A DNA stretch of 64,000 nucleotides from Aggregatibacter kilianii (GTDB lineage: Bacteria; Pseudomonadota; Gammaproteobacteria; Enterobacterales; Pasteurellaceae). A program made the position numbers and the translations under genes. This document shows, piece after piece, positions 51,246 through 64,000 of this stretch. Position 1 is the first letter of the stretch. Each line of letters opens with the position of its first letter. Below the pieces are notes generated by a model. The model was given only the letters and a program-made list of their open reading frames with translations. It was not told the DNA's origin and did not search any database. The stretch lies in the NCBI RefSeq assembly GCF_003130255.1, contig NZ_NRCN01000001.1:1-64000 (forward strand). Direction: 5' to 3'.

Positions 51246-53885
51246 CTAGCCGGTATTGCGCATTCCTGCCGCGATACCGGTGATGGTAATCATCAGCGCC
51301 TGTTCCACATCCGGATTCGGGTTGTTTGGTTGGGCGCGTAGGCGACGTAGTAGTTCCACTTGCAATAAATTCAGCGGATCGGTGTAAACATTACGCAAAG
51401 CAATGGATTCGGCGATCCAAGGCAGATTAGACATCAGCTGATCTTTATGGGAAAGCGACAAAATGGTTTTAATGTCGTCTTGTAGCTGTTTCCGTAAGGA
51501 TTCGCCCAAATACCATAGTTCCGGTTTCACCAAATGCTGATCGTAATGTTCCGACAGCCACATATCCGTTTTACTAAACACCATTTCCAGCATACCAATC
51601 CGAGTGGAGAAGAACGGCCAGTGTTGGCACATTTCTTCAATTAATGCCAGTTTGCCTTGTTTAATGGCTTCTTGCACGGAGGCACCGGCGCCGAGCCAAC
51701 TTGGTAGCATAAGGCGATTTTGCATCCACGCGAAAATCCATGGAATGGCACGCAGGCTTTCAACCCCGCCATGAGGATTGCGTTTTGCCGGACGGGAACC
51801 GAGAGGCAATTTTGCCAGTTCCTGTTCCGGGGTGGCAGAGCGAAAATACGGTACAAAATCTTTATCACCTCGGACAATATTTCGATAAATAGCGCAAGAA
51901 GAATCAGACAGCTCGTCCATAATCTCCCGCCATTCCGTTTTCGGTTCCGGCGGAGGCAATAAGTTGGCTTCCAATACAGCGCTGGCGTATAAATCCAAAC
52001 TTTCTACGGCAACAGCCGGTAAGCCGAGTTTGAAGCGAATCATTTCTCCTTGCTCCGTTACCCGCAAACCGTTTTTCAGTGAGCGTGGCGGTTGGGAAAG
52101 CAAGGCCGCGTGTGCCGGCGCACCGCCACGTCCGGTTGTGCCACCGCGTCCATGGAATAAAGTGAGTTCAATGTGTTGTTGTTCACATAATTTCACCAAG
52201 GCTTCTTGCGCCCGATATTGCGCCCAAGAGGCAGCCATCATGCCGGCGTCTTTGGCAGAATCGGAATAACCAATCATCACCATTTGTTTGTTGTTAATGA
52301 CACCACGATACCAACCGATATTAAATAATTCGGTCATGACCTGTTCGCTGGCATCTAAGTCATCCAAGGTTTCAAACAACGGTACTACCGGTAAATGGTA
52401 AGGCACACCGCATTCTTTTAATAACAAATGTACTGCAAGTACATCGGACGTGGTGCGTGCCATAGAAATGATGTAACAGGAAATCACGCCTTGAGGCTGC
52501 TCTGCGATCACTTTGCAAGTATCTAAAATTTCTTGTGTTTCTGCTGATGACGTCCAATCCAACGGAATCAGCGGTCGGCGTGAACTGAGTTCTCGAATTA
52601 AAAAGGCTTGTTTATCTGCTTCGCTCCATTGGGCATAATCGCCCAAGCCGATGCAACGGGTAATTTCCGCCAATGCTTCGGTGTGGCGGGTGCTTTCCTG
52701 ACGAATATCAAGCCGCGAAAGGGTAACGCCAAAGCAACGAATGCGACGCAAATAATCCAATAGCAATCCGTTGGCGATTATCCGCATACCGCATGCCATA
52801 AGCGATTGATAGCAATCATACAGCGGTTCCCACAGCTGTTCGTTCGTGGTGATAATGTCCTCTTTGGTGGCACGTGGGGGACGGTTTGCCAATAAATCAT
52901 CGTAGTAGGTGAGAGTGGCGGAAAGTTTGGTGCGTAAAGTTTTGGCAACCACGCGGTAAGGCTCCGGATGATCGCCGTATTTGGCACGGAAGGCTTCAGT
53001 GCATTGTTGCATGGAAAGCTCATCTACCAACAGTTGAATATCTTTTAAGAATAAATCGGCGGCTTTCCAGCGGGCAAGTTGTAACACTTGGCGGGTGACG
53101 TTGGCGGTGACAAACGGATTACCATCGCGATCGCCGCCCATCCAAGAGGAAAACTGAACCGGAGCCAGTTCTACCGGTAACGAAATGCCTAAATATTTAA
53201 CCGCACTTTCATTGAACTGACGTAAAAATTCCGGCACCGCTTGCCACAAGCTGTTTTCGATCACGGCAAAGCCCCATTTAGCTTCTTCAAACGGCGTCGG
53301 ACGTTTGGTGCGAATCTCATTGGTGTGCCACGCCTCGGCGATGAGTTGCAACAAGCGACGTTCAATGGCTTTGCGTTCTTTTTCGGTTAAATCGGAATGC
53401 TCCAACTGGCTCAAACATTTGTTGATTTCCACATTTTTATGTACCAACGAACGGCGGGTTACTTCTGTTGGATGGGCGGTTAGCACCAATTCAATCAACA
53501 GTTTTTCTACGGTTTTGATGATATCTTCTGGTGCTAGGTTTTGACCTTGCAGACGTTTAAATAAGGCTTCAATAGAACGATTGGAAGATACTTCATCATG
53601 ATGATGACGGGAAATGGTTTGATATTGCTCGGCAATATTGGTTAAGTTGAGGAACTGGCTGAAAGCGCGAGCGACGGGAATGATATTGTCATCGGAGATA
53701 GTCGAAAGCGTTTGTAGCAACTGTTGACGCGCTTGGTCATCACCATTACGTGAATTTTTTGATAACACCCGAATATTTTCAATGAGTTGCAAAATAGCAT
53801 CGCCTTGCGCATCGCAAATGGTCTCACCTAGAAAATGCCCCAACATACTGATGTTCTGTCGCATTTGTGCGTATTGCTGAATCAT
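51246..53885 (-). CDS. ppc: Phosphoenolpyruvate carboxylase
   Basis: An 879-residue enzyme (E. coli 883) carboxylating PEP to oxaloacetate to refill the TCA cycle. Seen are the catalytic histidine in [61 protein letters not shown] with essential arginines, [20 protein letters not shown] and the C-terminal [16 protein letters not shown] ribosome binding site. Uptake signal inside at about 53200. Confidence 0.98.
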   Translation of the reverse strand: MIQQYAQMRQNISMLGHFLGETICDAQGDAILQLIENIRVLSKNSRNGDDQARQQLLQTLSTISDDNIIPVARAFSQFLNLTNIAEQYQTISRHHHDEVSSNRSIEALFKRLQGQNLAPEDIIKTVEKLLIELVLTAHPTEVTRRSLVHKNVEINKCLSQLEHSDLTEKERKAIERRLLQLIAEAWHTNEIRTKRPTPFEEAKWGFAVIENSLWQAVPEFLRQFNESAVKYLGISLPVELAPVQFSSWMGGDRDGNPFVTANVTRQVLQLARWKAADLFLKDIQLLVDELSMQQCTEAFRAKYGDHPEPYRVVAKTLRTKLSATLTYYDDLLANRPPRATKEDIITTNEQLWEPLYDCYQSLMACGMRIIANGLLLDYLRRIRCFGVTLSRLDIRQESTRHTEALAEITRCIGLGDYAQWSEADKQAFLIRELSSRRPLIPLDWTSSAETQEILDTCKVIAEQPQGVISCYIISMARTTSDVLAVHLLLKECGVPYHLPVVPLFETLDDLDASEQVMTELFNIGWYRGVINNKQMVMIGYSDSAKDAGMMAASWAQYRAQEALVKLCEQQHIELTLFHGRGGTTGRGGAPAHAALLSQPPRSLKNGLRVTEQGEMIRFKLGLPAVAVESLDLYASAVLEANLLPPPEPKTEWREIMDELSDSSCAIYRNIVRGDKDFVPYFRSATPEQELAKLPLGSRPAKRNPHGGVESLRAIPWIFAWMQNRLMLPSWLGAGASVQEAIKQGKLALIEEMCQHWPFFSTRIGMLEMVFSKTDMWLSEHYDQHLVKPELWYLGESLRKQLQDDIKTILSLSHKDQLMSNLPWIAESIALRNVYTDPLNLLQVELLRRLRAQPNNPNPDVEQALMITITGIAAGMRNTG

Positions 53886-54115
53886 AGTTACCTCACTAAA
53901 TTAAAAACAAAAATACTTAAAACATAAAGGATATAAACAAAAAATAGATTAAAGATCAATCGTAATTAATTTATTAGTTTAAATAAATACAGGATTAAGT
54001 AGATTATTTCTAATAAAGTGCGGTGATTTTTGAAAAAGTTTTTGAATGTTATAGGAATGTTTAAAGAATATTAAAATATAGGTTAGGTAATCTTTATTTC
54101 TCGGTGGAGAGTGTT

Positions 54116-54157
54116 TATCCACAGCCATGGGTGATGGAATTACCCATGACTATGGAT
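54116..54157. other. Hairpin downstream of purR
   Basis: A near-perfect stem pairs CCATAGTCATGGGT with ACCCATGGCTGTGG (minus strand), 9-base loop, just after the purR stop. There is no T-run in the purR direction, so terminator function is uncertain. Confidence 0.5.
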
Positions 54158-54168
54158 TTTATTTGGAT

Positions 54169-55167
54169 TTAGCATTTTTTTACCGATTTACGAATCACTA
54201 ATTCAGGATGAATTTCGATCGTTTCCCGTTGATCGGATTTGTGGTTAATACGTTCGAATAACAAATTGACCGCCTGCACGCCCAAACGGGATTTGGACTG
54301 GTGAATAGTGGTAAGCGGTGGTGAATAGAAGCGGGAGGCGTGAATATTGTCATAGCCGATGATGGAAATATCATCCGGCACGCGCAAGCCTTTCTCGCCA
54401 ATAGCGGAAATCGCCCCCAATGCCATAACGTCGTTGCAACAAAATACGGCGGTAGGTAATTCTGTTTGGCGTAAAATTTTGTTCATGCATTCATAGCCGT
54501 CTTCCGGTTCAAAAAAGCCTTCCATCACCCAATCCGGATTAACCGTTAAGCCGGCTTCTTCAATGGCGTGTAGAAAGCCTTCATAGCGAGTTTTTGCAGG
54601 GGTTTTAGTAAGCTCGCCGGAGATAATGCCGATGTGTTTATGACCGTTTTCAATAAGATGTTTAGTGGCTAAATAACCGCCATTAAAACCATTGTCTTGA
54701 ATAATGTCCGTATGGGCGTTCGGGCCCCAATCCATTACCACCATTGGAATGCTTTCAAAGCTAGTTAATACGTTTAAGGAGTCCGGCAAGTATTCGGAAC
54801 ACATCACCAAAATACCGTCCACCCGTTTTTTGGCCAACATTTCCAAATGGTTTTTGATTTTTTCCGCATTGTTTTGCGTGTTACAGAGAAAGAGTGAATA
54901 GCCTTGGCGGTAGCAATGTTCTTCCACGGCATGAATAATTTCAGCAAAATAAGGTGCTTCACTGGTGGTGACAATCATGCCGATAGATTTGGTGGTATTG
55001 ACTTTTAAGCTACGCGCCACCGCACTCGGGGAATAGTTGAGTGCTTCAATTGCTTGCAATACCAACTTTTCGGTTTCTTGTGCCACAAAGCGGGTTTTGT
55101 TGATGACGTGTGACACTGTGGTGGTCGATACACCGGCCATTTTAGCGACGTCTTTAATGGTTGCCAT
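54169..55167 (-). CDS. purR: Purine repressor PurR (LacI family)
   Basis: A 332-residue repressor binding hypoxanthine or guanine. The N-terminal DNA-binding domain [28 protein letters not shown] is almost that of E. coli PurR (341). The hinge [23 protein letters not shown] and the ligand-binding blocks [17 protein letters not shown] and [13 protein letters not shown] also agree. GGAGA ribosome binding site. The small peptide gene diverges from it. Confidence 0.95.
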   Translation of the reverse strand: MATIKDVAKMAGVSTTTVSHVINKTRFVAQETEKLVLQAIEALNYSPSAVARSLKVNTTKSIGMIVTTSEAPYFAEIIHAVEEHCYRQGYSLFLCNTQNNAEKIKNHLEMLAKKRVDGILVMCSEYLPDSLNVLTSFESIPMVVMDWGPNAHTDIIQDNGFNGGYLATKHLIENGHKHIGIISGELTKTPAKTRYEGFLHAIEEAGLTVNPDWVMEGFFEPEDGYECMNKILRQTELPTAVFCCNDVMALGAISAIGEKGLRVPDDISIIGYDNIHASRFYSPPLTTIHQSKSRLGVQAVNLLFERINHKSDQRETIEIHPELVIRKSVKKC

Positions 55168-55344
55168 GATTTTCTCCGTAAAAAATTTTAGCTATTATAA
55201 AGAGGGAATCCGCTTTGGTTAAGGGCGGAAAGCAGAAATTTTGGGGATTGTCACACTTTTTTAGATTTGGTTGGCTTTTTGCGTAAATTTTTTGTTAAAA
55301 TGCGCCACGATTAACGCAAAATTAATAACAGATGAGGTAAAAAA

Positions 55345-55425
55345 ATGGGTACTTTCGGTTATGCAATGATGATGGTTGTGCTTTCTTTAGGCTTAATTCT
55401 TGTCCTTGCTTCATCAATTTTTTAA
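55345..55425 (+). CDS. 26-residue hydrophobic peptide
   Basis: ATG to TAA encodes MGTFGYAMMMVVLSLGLILV followed by LASSIF, one predicted membrane helix. GAGG sits 6 bases before the ATG. A TAAAAT -10-like box lies about 45 bases upstream, and an uptake-signal hairpin follows 22 bases downstream, so this is a complete small transcription unit between divergent purR and convergent metX. I do not recognise it. Confidence 0.6.
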   Translation: MGTFGYAMMMVVLSLGLILVLASSIF

Positions 55426-55446
55426 GTTTAAAAACGCTAAAAAAAC

Positions 55447-55496
55447 AAACCGCACTTTGAGTTGAAATGAATAAATTTGGCATCAAAGTGCGGTTT
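55447..55496. terminator. Inverted uptake-signal pair, small peptide gene / metX
   Basis: A 14-bp stem: AAACCGCACTTTGA-type left arm (55447-55460) and its complement (55483-55496), 22 bases apart. The right arm overlaps the metX stop. Serves convergent transcripts. Confidence 0.7.
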
Positions 55497-56598
55497 AATT
55501 TTCTTCCGAATCTGCCGGTATGCCTGCCAACCCATCTCGAATTTTCTTTTCAAAAAAAGCATAGTCCACTAAAAATGCATCGTGCCCGTAATCTGAGGCA
55601 AATTCATGATAAGTCAATCGCACGCCGCTTTGTTCCAATAATTGCTTGCTTTTACGCAATTCCGGCACTTTAAACAGTTGATCATTTTCTACCGCCACTA
55701 ACGTGTAACCGGCTTTAATGCGGGAAAGGGCGGTTTTCAAATCGGCATAACCGATGCTTGGATCGTATAAATCCAAGGCGCGTAACAAGTGTAAATAGCT
55801 GTTGGCATCAAAACGGGCGAGGAATTTTTGGCCTTGATAACTTAAATAAGACTCCACTTGGAAATAATCCGCCTGCAAATCACCTTCTGCTTTGGTAGCG
55901 CGTCCAAAAGCTTTGGTTAATTGTATGTCGGTGCGATAGGTGAGCATACCGAGCATTCGAGCAATAGACAGACCTTTATCGGGCCGAGGGCCATTGTAGT
56001 AATCGCCGTTGTTGAAATTCGGATCGTTAATAATGGCTTGACGCATAACATGGTTAAAACCGATAGCTTCCGCACTGAAGGAAAGCGATGAGCAAAGATT
56101 GACCACGTTAGAGACAAAATCAGGATAATCGATTGCCCACTGCGTTGCTTGCATTCCACCGAAAGAACCGCCGATAACGGCGTGTAAATGAGTGATGCCC
56201 AAGGTATCAAGCAGTGCTTTTTGTACTTTCACCAAATCTTGCACGATCACGGACGGAAATTGACTGCCATAAGGACGGTTGGTTTTCGGGTTAATAGAGG
56301 ACGGACCTGTTGTGCCTTTGCAACCGCCGAGAACATTGGAGCAAATAAAAAAATAACGGGAAGTGTCCAACGCCAAGCCATCGCCCATAAAATTTTGCCA
56401 CCAACCAACTTGGTTTTCTTCCTTATCAAAATAAGGCTCAGCGTCGCCGGTTAACGCATGACAAATTAATACCACATTGCTTTTATCCTCATTGAGCTCA
56501 CCATAGGTTTGGTACGCCACATCAATGTGATCAAGCTGACCGCCTAAGATGAGATCTAATGGTTGATAGGTAAAAAGAGTGGTGGTTTTTATTGTCAT
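55495..56598 (-). CDS. metX: Homoserine O-acetyltransferase MetX
   Basis: A 367-residue alpha/beta hydrolase for methionine synthesis, acetylating homoserine from acetyl-CoA. Seen are [28 protein letters not shown], the nucleophile [35 protein letters not shown] and the terminal [13 protein letters not shown] with catalytic His. The start ATG 56598 agrees with the Haemophilus protein start (LFxxQPL soon after); an in-frame ATG at 56631 would add 11 residues. Neither has a clear Shine-Dalgarno. Four tandem Met boxes lie 71 bases upstream. The final codons overlap an uptake-signal hairpin. Confidence 0.93.
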   Translation of the reverse strand: MTIKTTTLFTYQPLDLILGGQLDHIDVAYQTYGELNEDKSNVVLICHALTGDAEPYFDKEENQVGWWQNFMGDGLALDTSRYFFICSNVLGGCKGTTGPSSINPKTNRPYGSQFPSVIVQDLVKVQKALLDTLGITHLHAVIGGSFGGMQATQWAIDYPDFVSNVVNLCSSLSFSAEAIGFNHVMRQAIINDPNFNNGDYYNGPRPDKGLSIARMLGMLTYRTDIQLTKAFGRATKAEGDLQADYFQVESYLSYQGQKFLARFDANSYLHLLRALDLYDPSIGYADLKTALSRIKAGYTLVAVENDQLFKVPELRKSKQLLEQSGVRLTYHEFASDYGHDAFLVDYAFFEKKIRDGLAGIPADSEEN

Positions 56599-56668
56599 TG
56601 CCGGCAATTTTGTTATAGATAATAAGCGCATAAACTACATCTTGAGTTATAGCTTGTCAAGAAAATTT

Positions 56669-56700
56669 AGACGTCTAAACATCTGGAAGTTTTGAAGTCT
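56669..56700. promoter_or_regulatory. MetJ operator: four tandem Met boxes
   Basis: Four contiguous 8-mers: AGACGTCT (perfect consensus, 56669-56676), AAACATCT, GGAAGTTT and TGAAGTCT (56693-56700). Tandem 8-bp spacing is how MetJ dimers bind. It lies between metX and the divergent sanA, so metX repression by MetJ/SAM is strongly expected. Confidence 0.85.
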
Positions 56701-56778
56701 ATAAATCAATAAATTACACTTGAATTTCAATCCTTTTTTCATTATTTTGACAGCAGTCGTTTCTCATAAGAAAGATCA

Positions 56779-57492
56779 ATGAAATTGAATTTAAAAGAAA
56801 AGTTACAAAGTGCCTTCACCCTATTGCAAATTAAACGGGCAATCCGTTATTTGGCGATATTTGTGGCTTTTTTTGCTTTTTTATTGATTATTGTGGATCA
56901 AACCATCGGTTATTATGTTCGTAAGGATATTTATTACGATATTGAAAAAATACCGAATCGCCCTTATGGCTTAGTGCTTGGCACATCAAAATATTTTGCC
57001 AATAACACGCTGAATTTGTTTTATTACAATCGTCTGCTTGCTGCACAGCGCTTATTTGAAGCGAAAAAAGTGGATTATCTATTATTAAGTGGCGATAACC
57101 GCACCCTTCAATATAATGAGCCTCGCACCATGCTGAAAGATCTGAAAAAAATGGGGGTGCCGCAAGAATTTATTTATTTGGATTTTGCCGGATTCCGCAC
57201 ATTGGATTCGGTCATTCGCGCCGACCAAGTGTTTAAAGCCCATTCCTTGACGATTATTTCACAAAAATTCCATTGCGAACGCGCGTTGTTTATTGCTAAG
57301 TTCCATAATATTGATGCCATTTGTTTTGTGGCGGATTATCCGCAAGTATATTCTTTTGTTCGGGTGAGAGAGTTTTTTGCCCGTTTGCAGGCGGTGTGGG
57401 ATTTAATGGTGGAAAGAGAACCGCACTTTTTGGGGGAACCGGAGCCGCTTCCCCCACCGGTTACTATTCCTAACGTGAACAGTGATACTTAA
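56779..57492 (+). CDS. sanA: SanA family inner-membrane protein (DUF218)
   Basis: A 237-residue protein with one N-terminal membrane helix (YLAIFVAFFAFLLIIVDQTIGYYV) and a periplasmic DUF218 domain: YGLVLGTSKYFANNTLNLFYYNRLL, VDYLLLSGDNRTLQYNEPRTM, DFAGFRTLDSVIRADQVF and SQKFHCERALFIA. It matches E. coli SanA (239), linked to vancomycin exclusion at high temperature. The start has only a weak AGAAAG. The 3' end overlaps the convergent cra gene by 23 bases. Confidence 0.92.
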   Translation: MKLNLKEKLQSAFTLLQIKRAIRYLAIFVAFFAFLLIIVDQTIGYYVRKDIYYDIEKIPNRPYGLVLGTSKYFANNTLNLFYYNRLLAAQRLFEAKKVDYLLLSGDNRTLQYNEPRTMLKDLKKMGVPQEFIYLDFAGFRTLDSVIRADQVFKAHSLTIISQKFHCERALFIAKFHNIDAICFVADYPQVYSFVRVREFFARLQAVWDLMVEREPHFLGEPEPLPPPVTIPNVNSDT

Positions 57493-58462
57493 CCGTCTTA
57501 CGCATTAACGGTGTCGTGTTCACCGTGTTTTTATGTTTTTTCGATATGGCATCAAAAGCCAAATTCAACAATGATAGGGATACTTTGTCGTAATCCTGCA
57601 CACTACAAATCACCGGATTTGCCAATAATTCCAACATTTCAAAATGTCCGAAAGTAGCGATGATTAAATCATGCGGCACATGACCTTGGCGTTGCAATAA
57701 CACTAACAACACGCCTTCCAACAAAGTGAAAGAGGTTGTAAAAATCGTGGTGGGCAGTTCATTTTGATCCAACCAACGGGCAAAGTCTGCCGCCGCATTA
57801 TCTTTATGGAATTTATCCGTATATAAATACGTCACCGGAATGTCTTTTTCTTCCAATGCCTTGCGGAAACCCTTTTCACGCTCTTGGCTGGTTGGTAATT
57901 CAGGCAATGCGCCGAAAAACAGGATGCGTTGTTGCTTAGCTTGTTGTAATAATTCGTTGCTTAAGCGATAGGCGTCTCCTTCGTCATCGGTTAATACATT
58001 CACCACATTCGGCGACATAATTCGACGATCAAACCCCACCACAGGAATCTCGATATTTTGATAAAAATCCGTATTGTAAGGCAGGGTAGAAGAGACAACC
58101 AACGCATCTATTTGACGTTGCAGTAAATGTTTTACGCAGTCTTGCTCGTTTTCGACTTTGTCGTTAGAACAGGAAATTAATAATTGGTAGCCTTTTTCTC
58201 TCAAGCGATTTTCCAAATTATTCGCGATTTTGGCATAACTGATATTTTCAAAGTCGGGAATAATTAAACCGATGGTTTTGCTTTTTCCTACACGTAAACT
58301 CGCTGCCATGGCATTCGGTTTAAAATCATATTGTTTAATTAAGGCCTCCACCTTCTCGATAGTGCTGTCACTAACGCGATATTGCTTGGCTTTTCCGTTC
58401 ACAACATAGCTCACGGTTGTACAGGATACGCCCGCGAGCTTTGCAAGTTCATCTAATTTCAC
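57470..58462 (-). CDS. cra: Catabolite repressor/activator Cra (FruR)
   Basis: A 330-residue LacI-family regulator responding to fructose phosphates. The N-terminus MKLDELAKLAGVSCTTVSYV, then VNGKAKQYRVSD, follows E. coli Cra closely, including the unusual KAKQYRVS after the helix-turn-helix. HLLQRQIDALVVSSTLP, LFFGALPELPTSQEREKGFR and TTIFTTSFTLLEGV also match. AAGGAG before the ATG. No fru operon in the window. Overlaps sanA at the 3' end. Confidence 0.93.
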   Translation of the reverse strand: MKLDELAKLAGVSCTTVSYVVNGKAKQYRVSDSTIEKVEALIKQYDFKPNAMAASLRVGKSKTIGLIIPDFENISYAKIANNLENRLREKGYQLLISCSNDKVENEQDCVKHLLQRQIDALVVSSTLPYNTDFYQNIEIPVVGFDRRIMSPNVVNVLTDDEGDAYRLSNELLQQAKQQRILFFGALPELPTSQEREKGFRKALEEKDIPVTYLYTDKFHKDNAAADFARWLDQNELPTTIFTTSFTLLEGVLLVLLQRQGHVPHDLIIATFGHFEMLELLANPVICSVQDYDKVSLSLLNLAFDAISKKHKNTVNTTPLMRKTVKYHCSR

Positions 58463-58888
58463 ATTAACTCCTTATCAATGTCAGAAATAGATAGTTTGAT
58501 TGGTTCTTAGGTTAATAATATTTTTTATTGGGTTAAACCCGGTGAAATTATAACACTTCCATTAACGACGATAATAACGATAAAAATTAAAAACATGACA
58601 AATCGCAAGAAAGCCACAGAAAAACAATGGCATAAAATTGATTTTTTATAAAAAATATCATCCTACTAATAATATTTAGCCCCTTGGGGATTTTGCTTGT
58701 CAGAAACCCTATCCTCTTTTAGAATAAACCCGTTTTGCCGCCATGGCAGGGCAAAACAGAGGCAGTTTGATTAATCCCCCCATAAAACAGGTCGATAACT
58801 AAAAGTGCGGTCGTTTTCAAAGGTGTTTTTCAAACTGAGGTTAATGAACATTCGTAAGTGTTCGACCAAATAAAATTAGGAGTAATTT
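58463..58888. other. cra-carA divergent intergenic region
   Basis: About 425 bases. It contains a strong hairpin (58732-58757), an uptake signal at about 58803 and AT-rich sequence near cra. In enteric bacteria carAB is controlled by ArgR, PurR and pyrimidines; I could not place convincing ArgR or PurR boxes here by eye. Confidence 0.5.
58732..58757. other. Hairpin in the carA leader region
   Basis: GTTTTGCC (58732-58739) pairs with GGCAAAAC (58750-58757) around an internal GCCATGGC palindrome. No T-run follows. It may be an operator or part of an mRNA leader. Confidence 0.5.
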
Positions 58889-60013
58889 ATGTCCGAAGCG
58901 GCAATTCTCGTCCTCGCCGACGGTAGTGTCTTTCATGGCAAAGCCCTTGGCGCAACCGGTTTTACAATCGGCGAAGTGGTATTTAACACATCCATGACCG
59001 GCTATCAGGAAATCTTAACCGATTCATCTTATACCAAACAAATCGTCACCCTCACATATCCCCATATCGGCAACACCGGCACTAACAACGAAGACACTGA
59101 ATCCAATCAGGTTTATGCCGCCGGTTTAATCATTCGCGATTTGCCATTGCAACACAGTAATTTCCGCTCCCAATCTTCCCTTGCCGACTATCTCAAACAA
59201 AACAATATTGTCGCCATTAGCGAAATCGACACTCGCCGCTTAACCCGTTTATTGCGAGATAAAGGTGCACAAGCTGGTTGTATCATGTCGGGCGACATTG
59301 ACGAAGCCAAAGCCTTGGAATTGGCGAAAAGTTTCGGCTCCATGGCGGGCAAGGATCTGGCACAGGAAGTCACTTGTGCCGAAGCCTACCAATGGACACA
59401 AGGCGAATGGCAACCGGGCAAAGGTTACTCAAAAATTGACAATCCCGAATTTCATGTGGTCGCCTACGATTTCGGCGTGAAACACAACATCTTGCGTATG
59501 CTTGCGGAACGCGGTTGCAAACTCACCGTGGTGCCGGCAAAAACCTCCGCTGAAGCGGTATTGGCGCTCAACCCGGACGGCATTTTCCTTTCCAACGGCC
59601 CGGGCGATCCGGAACCTTGTGATTACGCCATTCAAGCCATTCAAACCTTACTGCAAAGCAAAAAACCGTTATTTGGTATTTGCTTGGGGCATCAATTACT
59701 CGGCTTGGCGGTCGGTGGCAAAACTAAAAAAATGTCCTTCGGACACCACGGCGCCAACCACCCAGTGCAAGATTTGGCTTCACAAAAGGTGCTTATCACC
59801 AGTCAAAATCACGGCTTTGAAGTGGACGAACACAGCCTGCCAAAAAACGTGCGCATAACCCACCGCTCTTTATTCGACAACTCCGTACAAGGCATCGAAC
59901 TCATTGACCAACCTGCGTTTAGCTTCCAAGGCCACCCCGAAGCCAGCCCGGGCCCGAATGATGTGGCGTATCTGTTCGATAAGTTTATTGCGCAGATGCG
60001 GGCGACGAAGTAA
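58889..60013 (+). CDS. carA: Carbamoyl-phosphate synthase small subunit
   Basis: A 374-residue glutaminase subunit supplying ammonia to CarB. N-terminal CPSase domain: [39 protein letters not shown]-terminal class I amidotransferase: catalytic Cys in [24 protein letters not shown] and the His-Glu pair in [14 protein letters not shown]. coli CarA 382. AGGAG ribosome binding site. Unlike most operons, carB begins 628 bases downstream behind three inverted repeats. Confidence 0.97.
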   Translation: MSEAAILVLADGSVFHGKALGATGFTIGEVVFNTSMTGYQEILTDSSYTKQIVTLTYPHIGNTGTNNEDTESNQVYAAGLIIRDLPLQHSNFRSQSSLADYLKQNNIVAISEIDTRRLTRLLRDKGAQAGCIMSGDIDEAKALELAKSFGSMAGKDLAQEVTCAEAYQWTQGEWQPGKGYSKIDNPEFHVVAYDFGVKHNILRMLAERGCKLTVVPAKTSAEAVLALNPDGIFLSNGPGDPEPCDYAIQAIQTLLQSKKPLFGICLGHQLLGLAVGGKTKKMSFGHHGANHPVQDLASQKVLITSQNHGFEVDEHSLPKNVRITHRSLFDNSVQGIELIDQPAFSFQGHPEASPGPNDVAYLFDKFIAQMRATK

Positions 60014-60150
60014 AAGTGCGGTCGGTTTTCTAAATATTTTGTAGGGACAGACTTTATGTCTGTCCTAATAAGATCGAATGAGATAGATATAAAATCTGTT
60101 TCTAGGGTAAAAGAATAAATTAGTGAAACGTATATACGGGGAAACACACC

Positions 60151-60218
60151 GATAGCGCAAGCATCCACGCTTGTGCCAAAACAGAATTTACAGCACAAGC
60201 GTGGATGCTTGCGCTATC
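60151..60218. repeat. Long perfect inverted repeat 1 (carA-carB)
   Basis: Perfect 26-bp arms (60151-60176 and 60193-60218) starting GATAGCGCAAGC and closing around a 16-base loop CAAAACAGAATTTACA. Downstream follows AATATCAACCAAAAGTGCGG, also found after repeat 3. Confidence 0.95.
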
Positions 60219-60344
60219 AACAATATCAACCAAAAGTGCGGTCGAAATTTAAAACGTTTTTACAGGTTATTTAAAGCGTGATTGAGATTTTGATTGAAAT
60301 TATCGGCGGAATTATTCAAGGCATGATGGAAAGCCCAAACGATA

Positions 60345-60406
60345 GCGCGCGTCTCCCGACGCGTGCTGTAACAAACAATAATTGGCACGCGTCGGGAGAC
60401 GCGCGC
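60345..60406. repeat. Long perfect inverted repeat 2 (carA-carB)
   Basis: Perfect 22-bp arms (60345-60366 and 60385-60406), outer part GCGCGCGTCTCCCGACGC, 18-base loop. The loop read on the minus strand (CAATTATTGTTTGTTACA) resembles the loops of repeats 1 and 3, so it is the same family inserted in the opposite orientation with different arms. Left arm with its GATA extension recurs as a half copy at 35961-35982. Confidence 0.93.
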
Positions 60407-60437
60407 CAGCAGAAATAAGAAAAAATAAAACACCATC

Positions 60438-60506
60438 GATGGCGCAAGCGTCCACGCTTGTGCCAAAAACAGAATTTACAGCACAAGCGTGGACGCTTGC
60501 GCTATC
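60438..60506. repeat. Long inverted repeat 3 (carA-carB)
   Basis: 26-bp arms (60438-60463 and 60481-60506) with one G-T pair, differing from repeat 1 at one symmetrical position (GCGTCC for GCATCC) plus GATG for GATA. Loop of 17 bases, nearly as in repeat 1. The symmetrical change in both arms keeps the pairing. Confidence 0.95.
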
Positions 60507-60641
60507 AGTAATATCAACCAAAAGTGCGGTTACAAAATCCGAAGGATTTTGAACGTTGGTTTACCAACAGCCTGAAGGGCGAACAGTCAAACTTGTTTGA
60601 TTGTGAGTAATTTTTAATCGTTTTACAGTGAGAAAACAAAA

Positions 60642-63863
<3,222 letters not shown>

Positions 63864-64000
63864 AGTGCGGTGAGAATTTGGGGTGTTTTTTAGTGACATG
63901 GAATGCGGCGAAATAATTGCCCCTTCGTTTACGGTGGACACTAGACTAAACCCCGAATAGGGATTGGTATTTTCCTCCTCTGACTACGGCACCTCCGCCC
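63864..64000. other. Sequence after carB to window end
   Basis: An uptake signal follows the carB stop at about 63865. The remainder holds no open gene; near 63933 a GTGGACACTAGAC stretch could belong to the next element but I cannot identify it. Confidence 0.4.

Larger units (their letters stand above)
60014..60641. other. carA-carB intergenic region with repeat array
   Basis: 628 bases without a gene. Uptake signals lie at about 60014, 60234 and 60521. Three long inverted repeats occupy 60151-60218, 60345-60406 and 60438-60506. A short KLVNYF-like reading frame is not convincing as a gene. Normal carAB pairs are nearly adjacent, so this is an expanded spacer. Confidence 0.8.

Noticed and set aside
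60151-60530. CRISPR-like array between carA and carB
   Set aside because: Only three units with different arms, opposite orientations and internal palindromes; no regular repeat-spacer pattern and no cas genes.
63930-64000. Possible insertion sequence end at the right edge
   Set aside because: A GTGGACACTAGAC stretch looked IS-like but no transposase or inverted repeat can be seen before the window ends.

Overview
The window looks like chromosomal DNA of a Pasteurellaceae bacterium, most likely Aggregatibacter (A. aphrophilus or A. actinomycetemcomitans-like). By eye I count about fifty copies of the Haemophilus-type DNA uptake signal core AAGTGCGGT (or its complement). Most of the proteins resemble Haemophilus or E. 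coli housekeeping proteins, and a complete maltose regulon is present. No tRNA, rRNA, prophage or CRISPR array was seen.

Layout. 1-256: end of an IS1016-like (IS1595 family) element. 276-6301: an AT-rich surface-polysaccharide operon for a galactofuranose-containing glycan: a GlfT2-like transferase, UDP-galactopyranose mutase, a second transferase, a DUF4422 protein and a WbaP-type initiating transferase, closed by a terminator. 6416-10826: xthA, a DUF695/RraB-like protein, rfbB, an unrecognised secreted protein and a nitroreductase. 10967-18529: sppA, tyrA, yciO, rluB, cysB, dapD and tehB. 18932-25072: pyruvate dehydrogenase genes aceE, aceF (three lipoyl domains) and lpdA. 25469-35762: maltose/maltodextrin regulon, with malEFG and malS on the minus strand and malK-lamB-malM on the plus strand, diverging from a control region with CRP-like and MalT-like sites. 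A decayed 3' fragment of a second malE lies just upstream of the intact malE. 36177-44723: an unknown outer-membrane-like protein, moeB, moeA, folE, dacB, greA, yhbY, ribE and norM. 44883-48855: a TonB-dependent siderophore receptor and a YddA/SbmA-like ABC exporter. 48943-50799: a strongly AT-rich OLD-family ATPase/TOPRIM nuclease gene, a likely recent arrival with a possible phage-defence role, directly downstream of a HI1450-type DNA-mimic gene. 51246-58462: ppc, purR, a 26-codon membrane peptide, metX behind four tandem Met boxes, sanA and cra. 58889-63863: carA and carB, separated by about 630 bp that hold three long near-perfect inverted repeats.

How it works together. The maltose genes form one uptake route: LamB in the outer membrane, MalS and MalE in the periplasm, MalFGK2 in the inner membrane. 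The Pdh genes feed acetyl-CoA, and Ppc replenishes oxaloacetate. CarAB supplies pyrimidine and arginine synthesis; PurR and Cra are global sugar/purine regulators. Many intergenic regions end in terminators built from two inverted uptake signals. The most unusual items are the OLD nuclease next to the DNA-mimic gene, the carA-carB inverted-repeat array and its dispersed half copy, the malE remnant, and uptake signals embedded in export-signal coding sequence.
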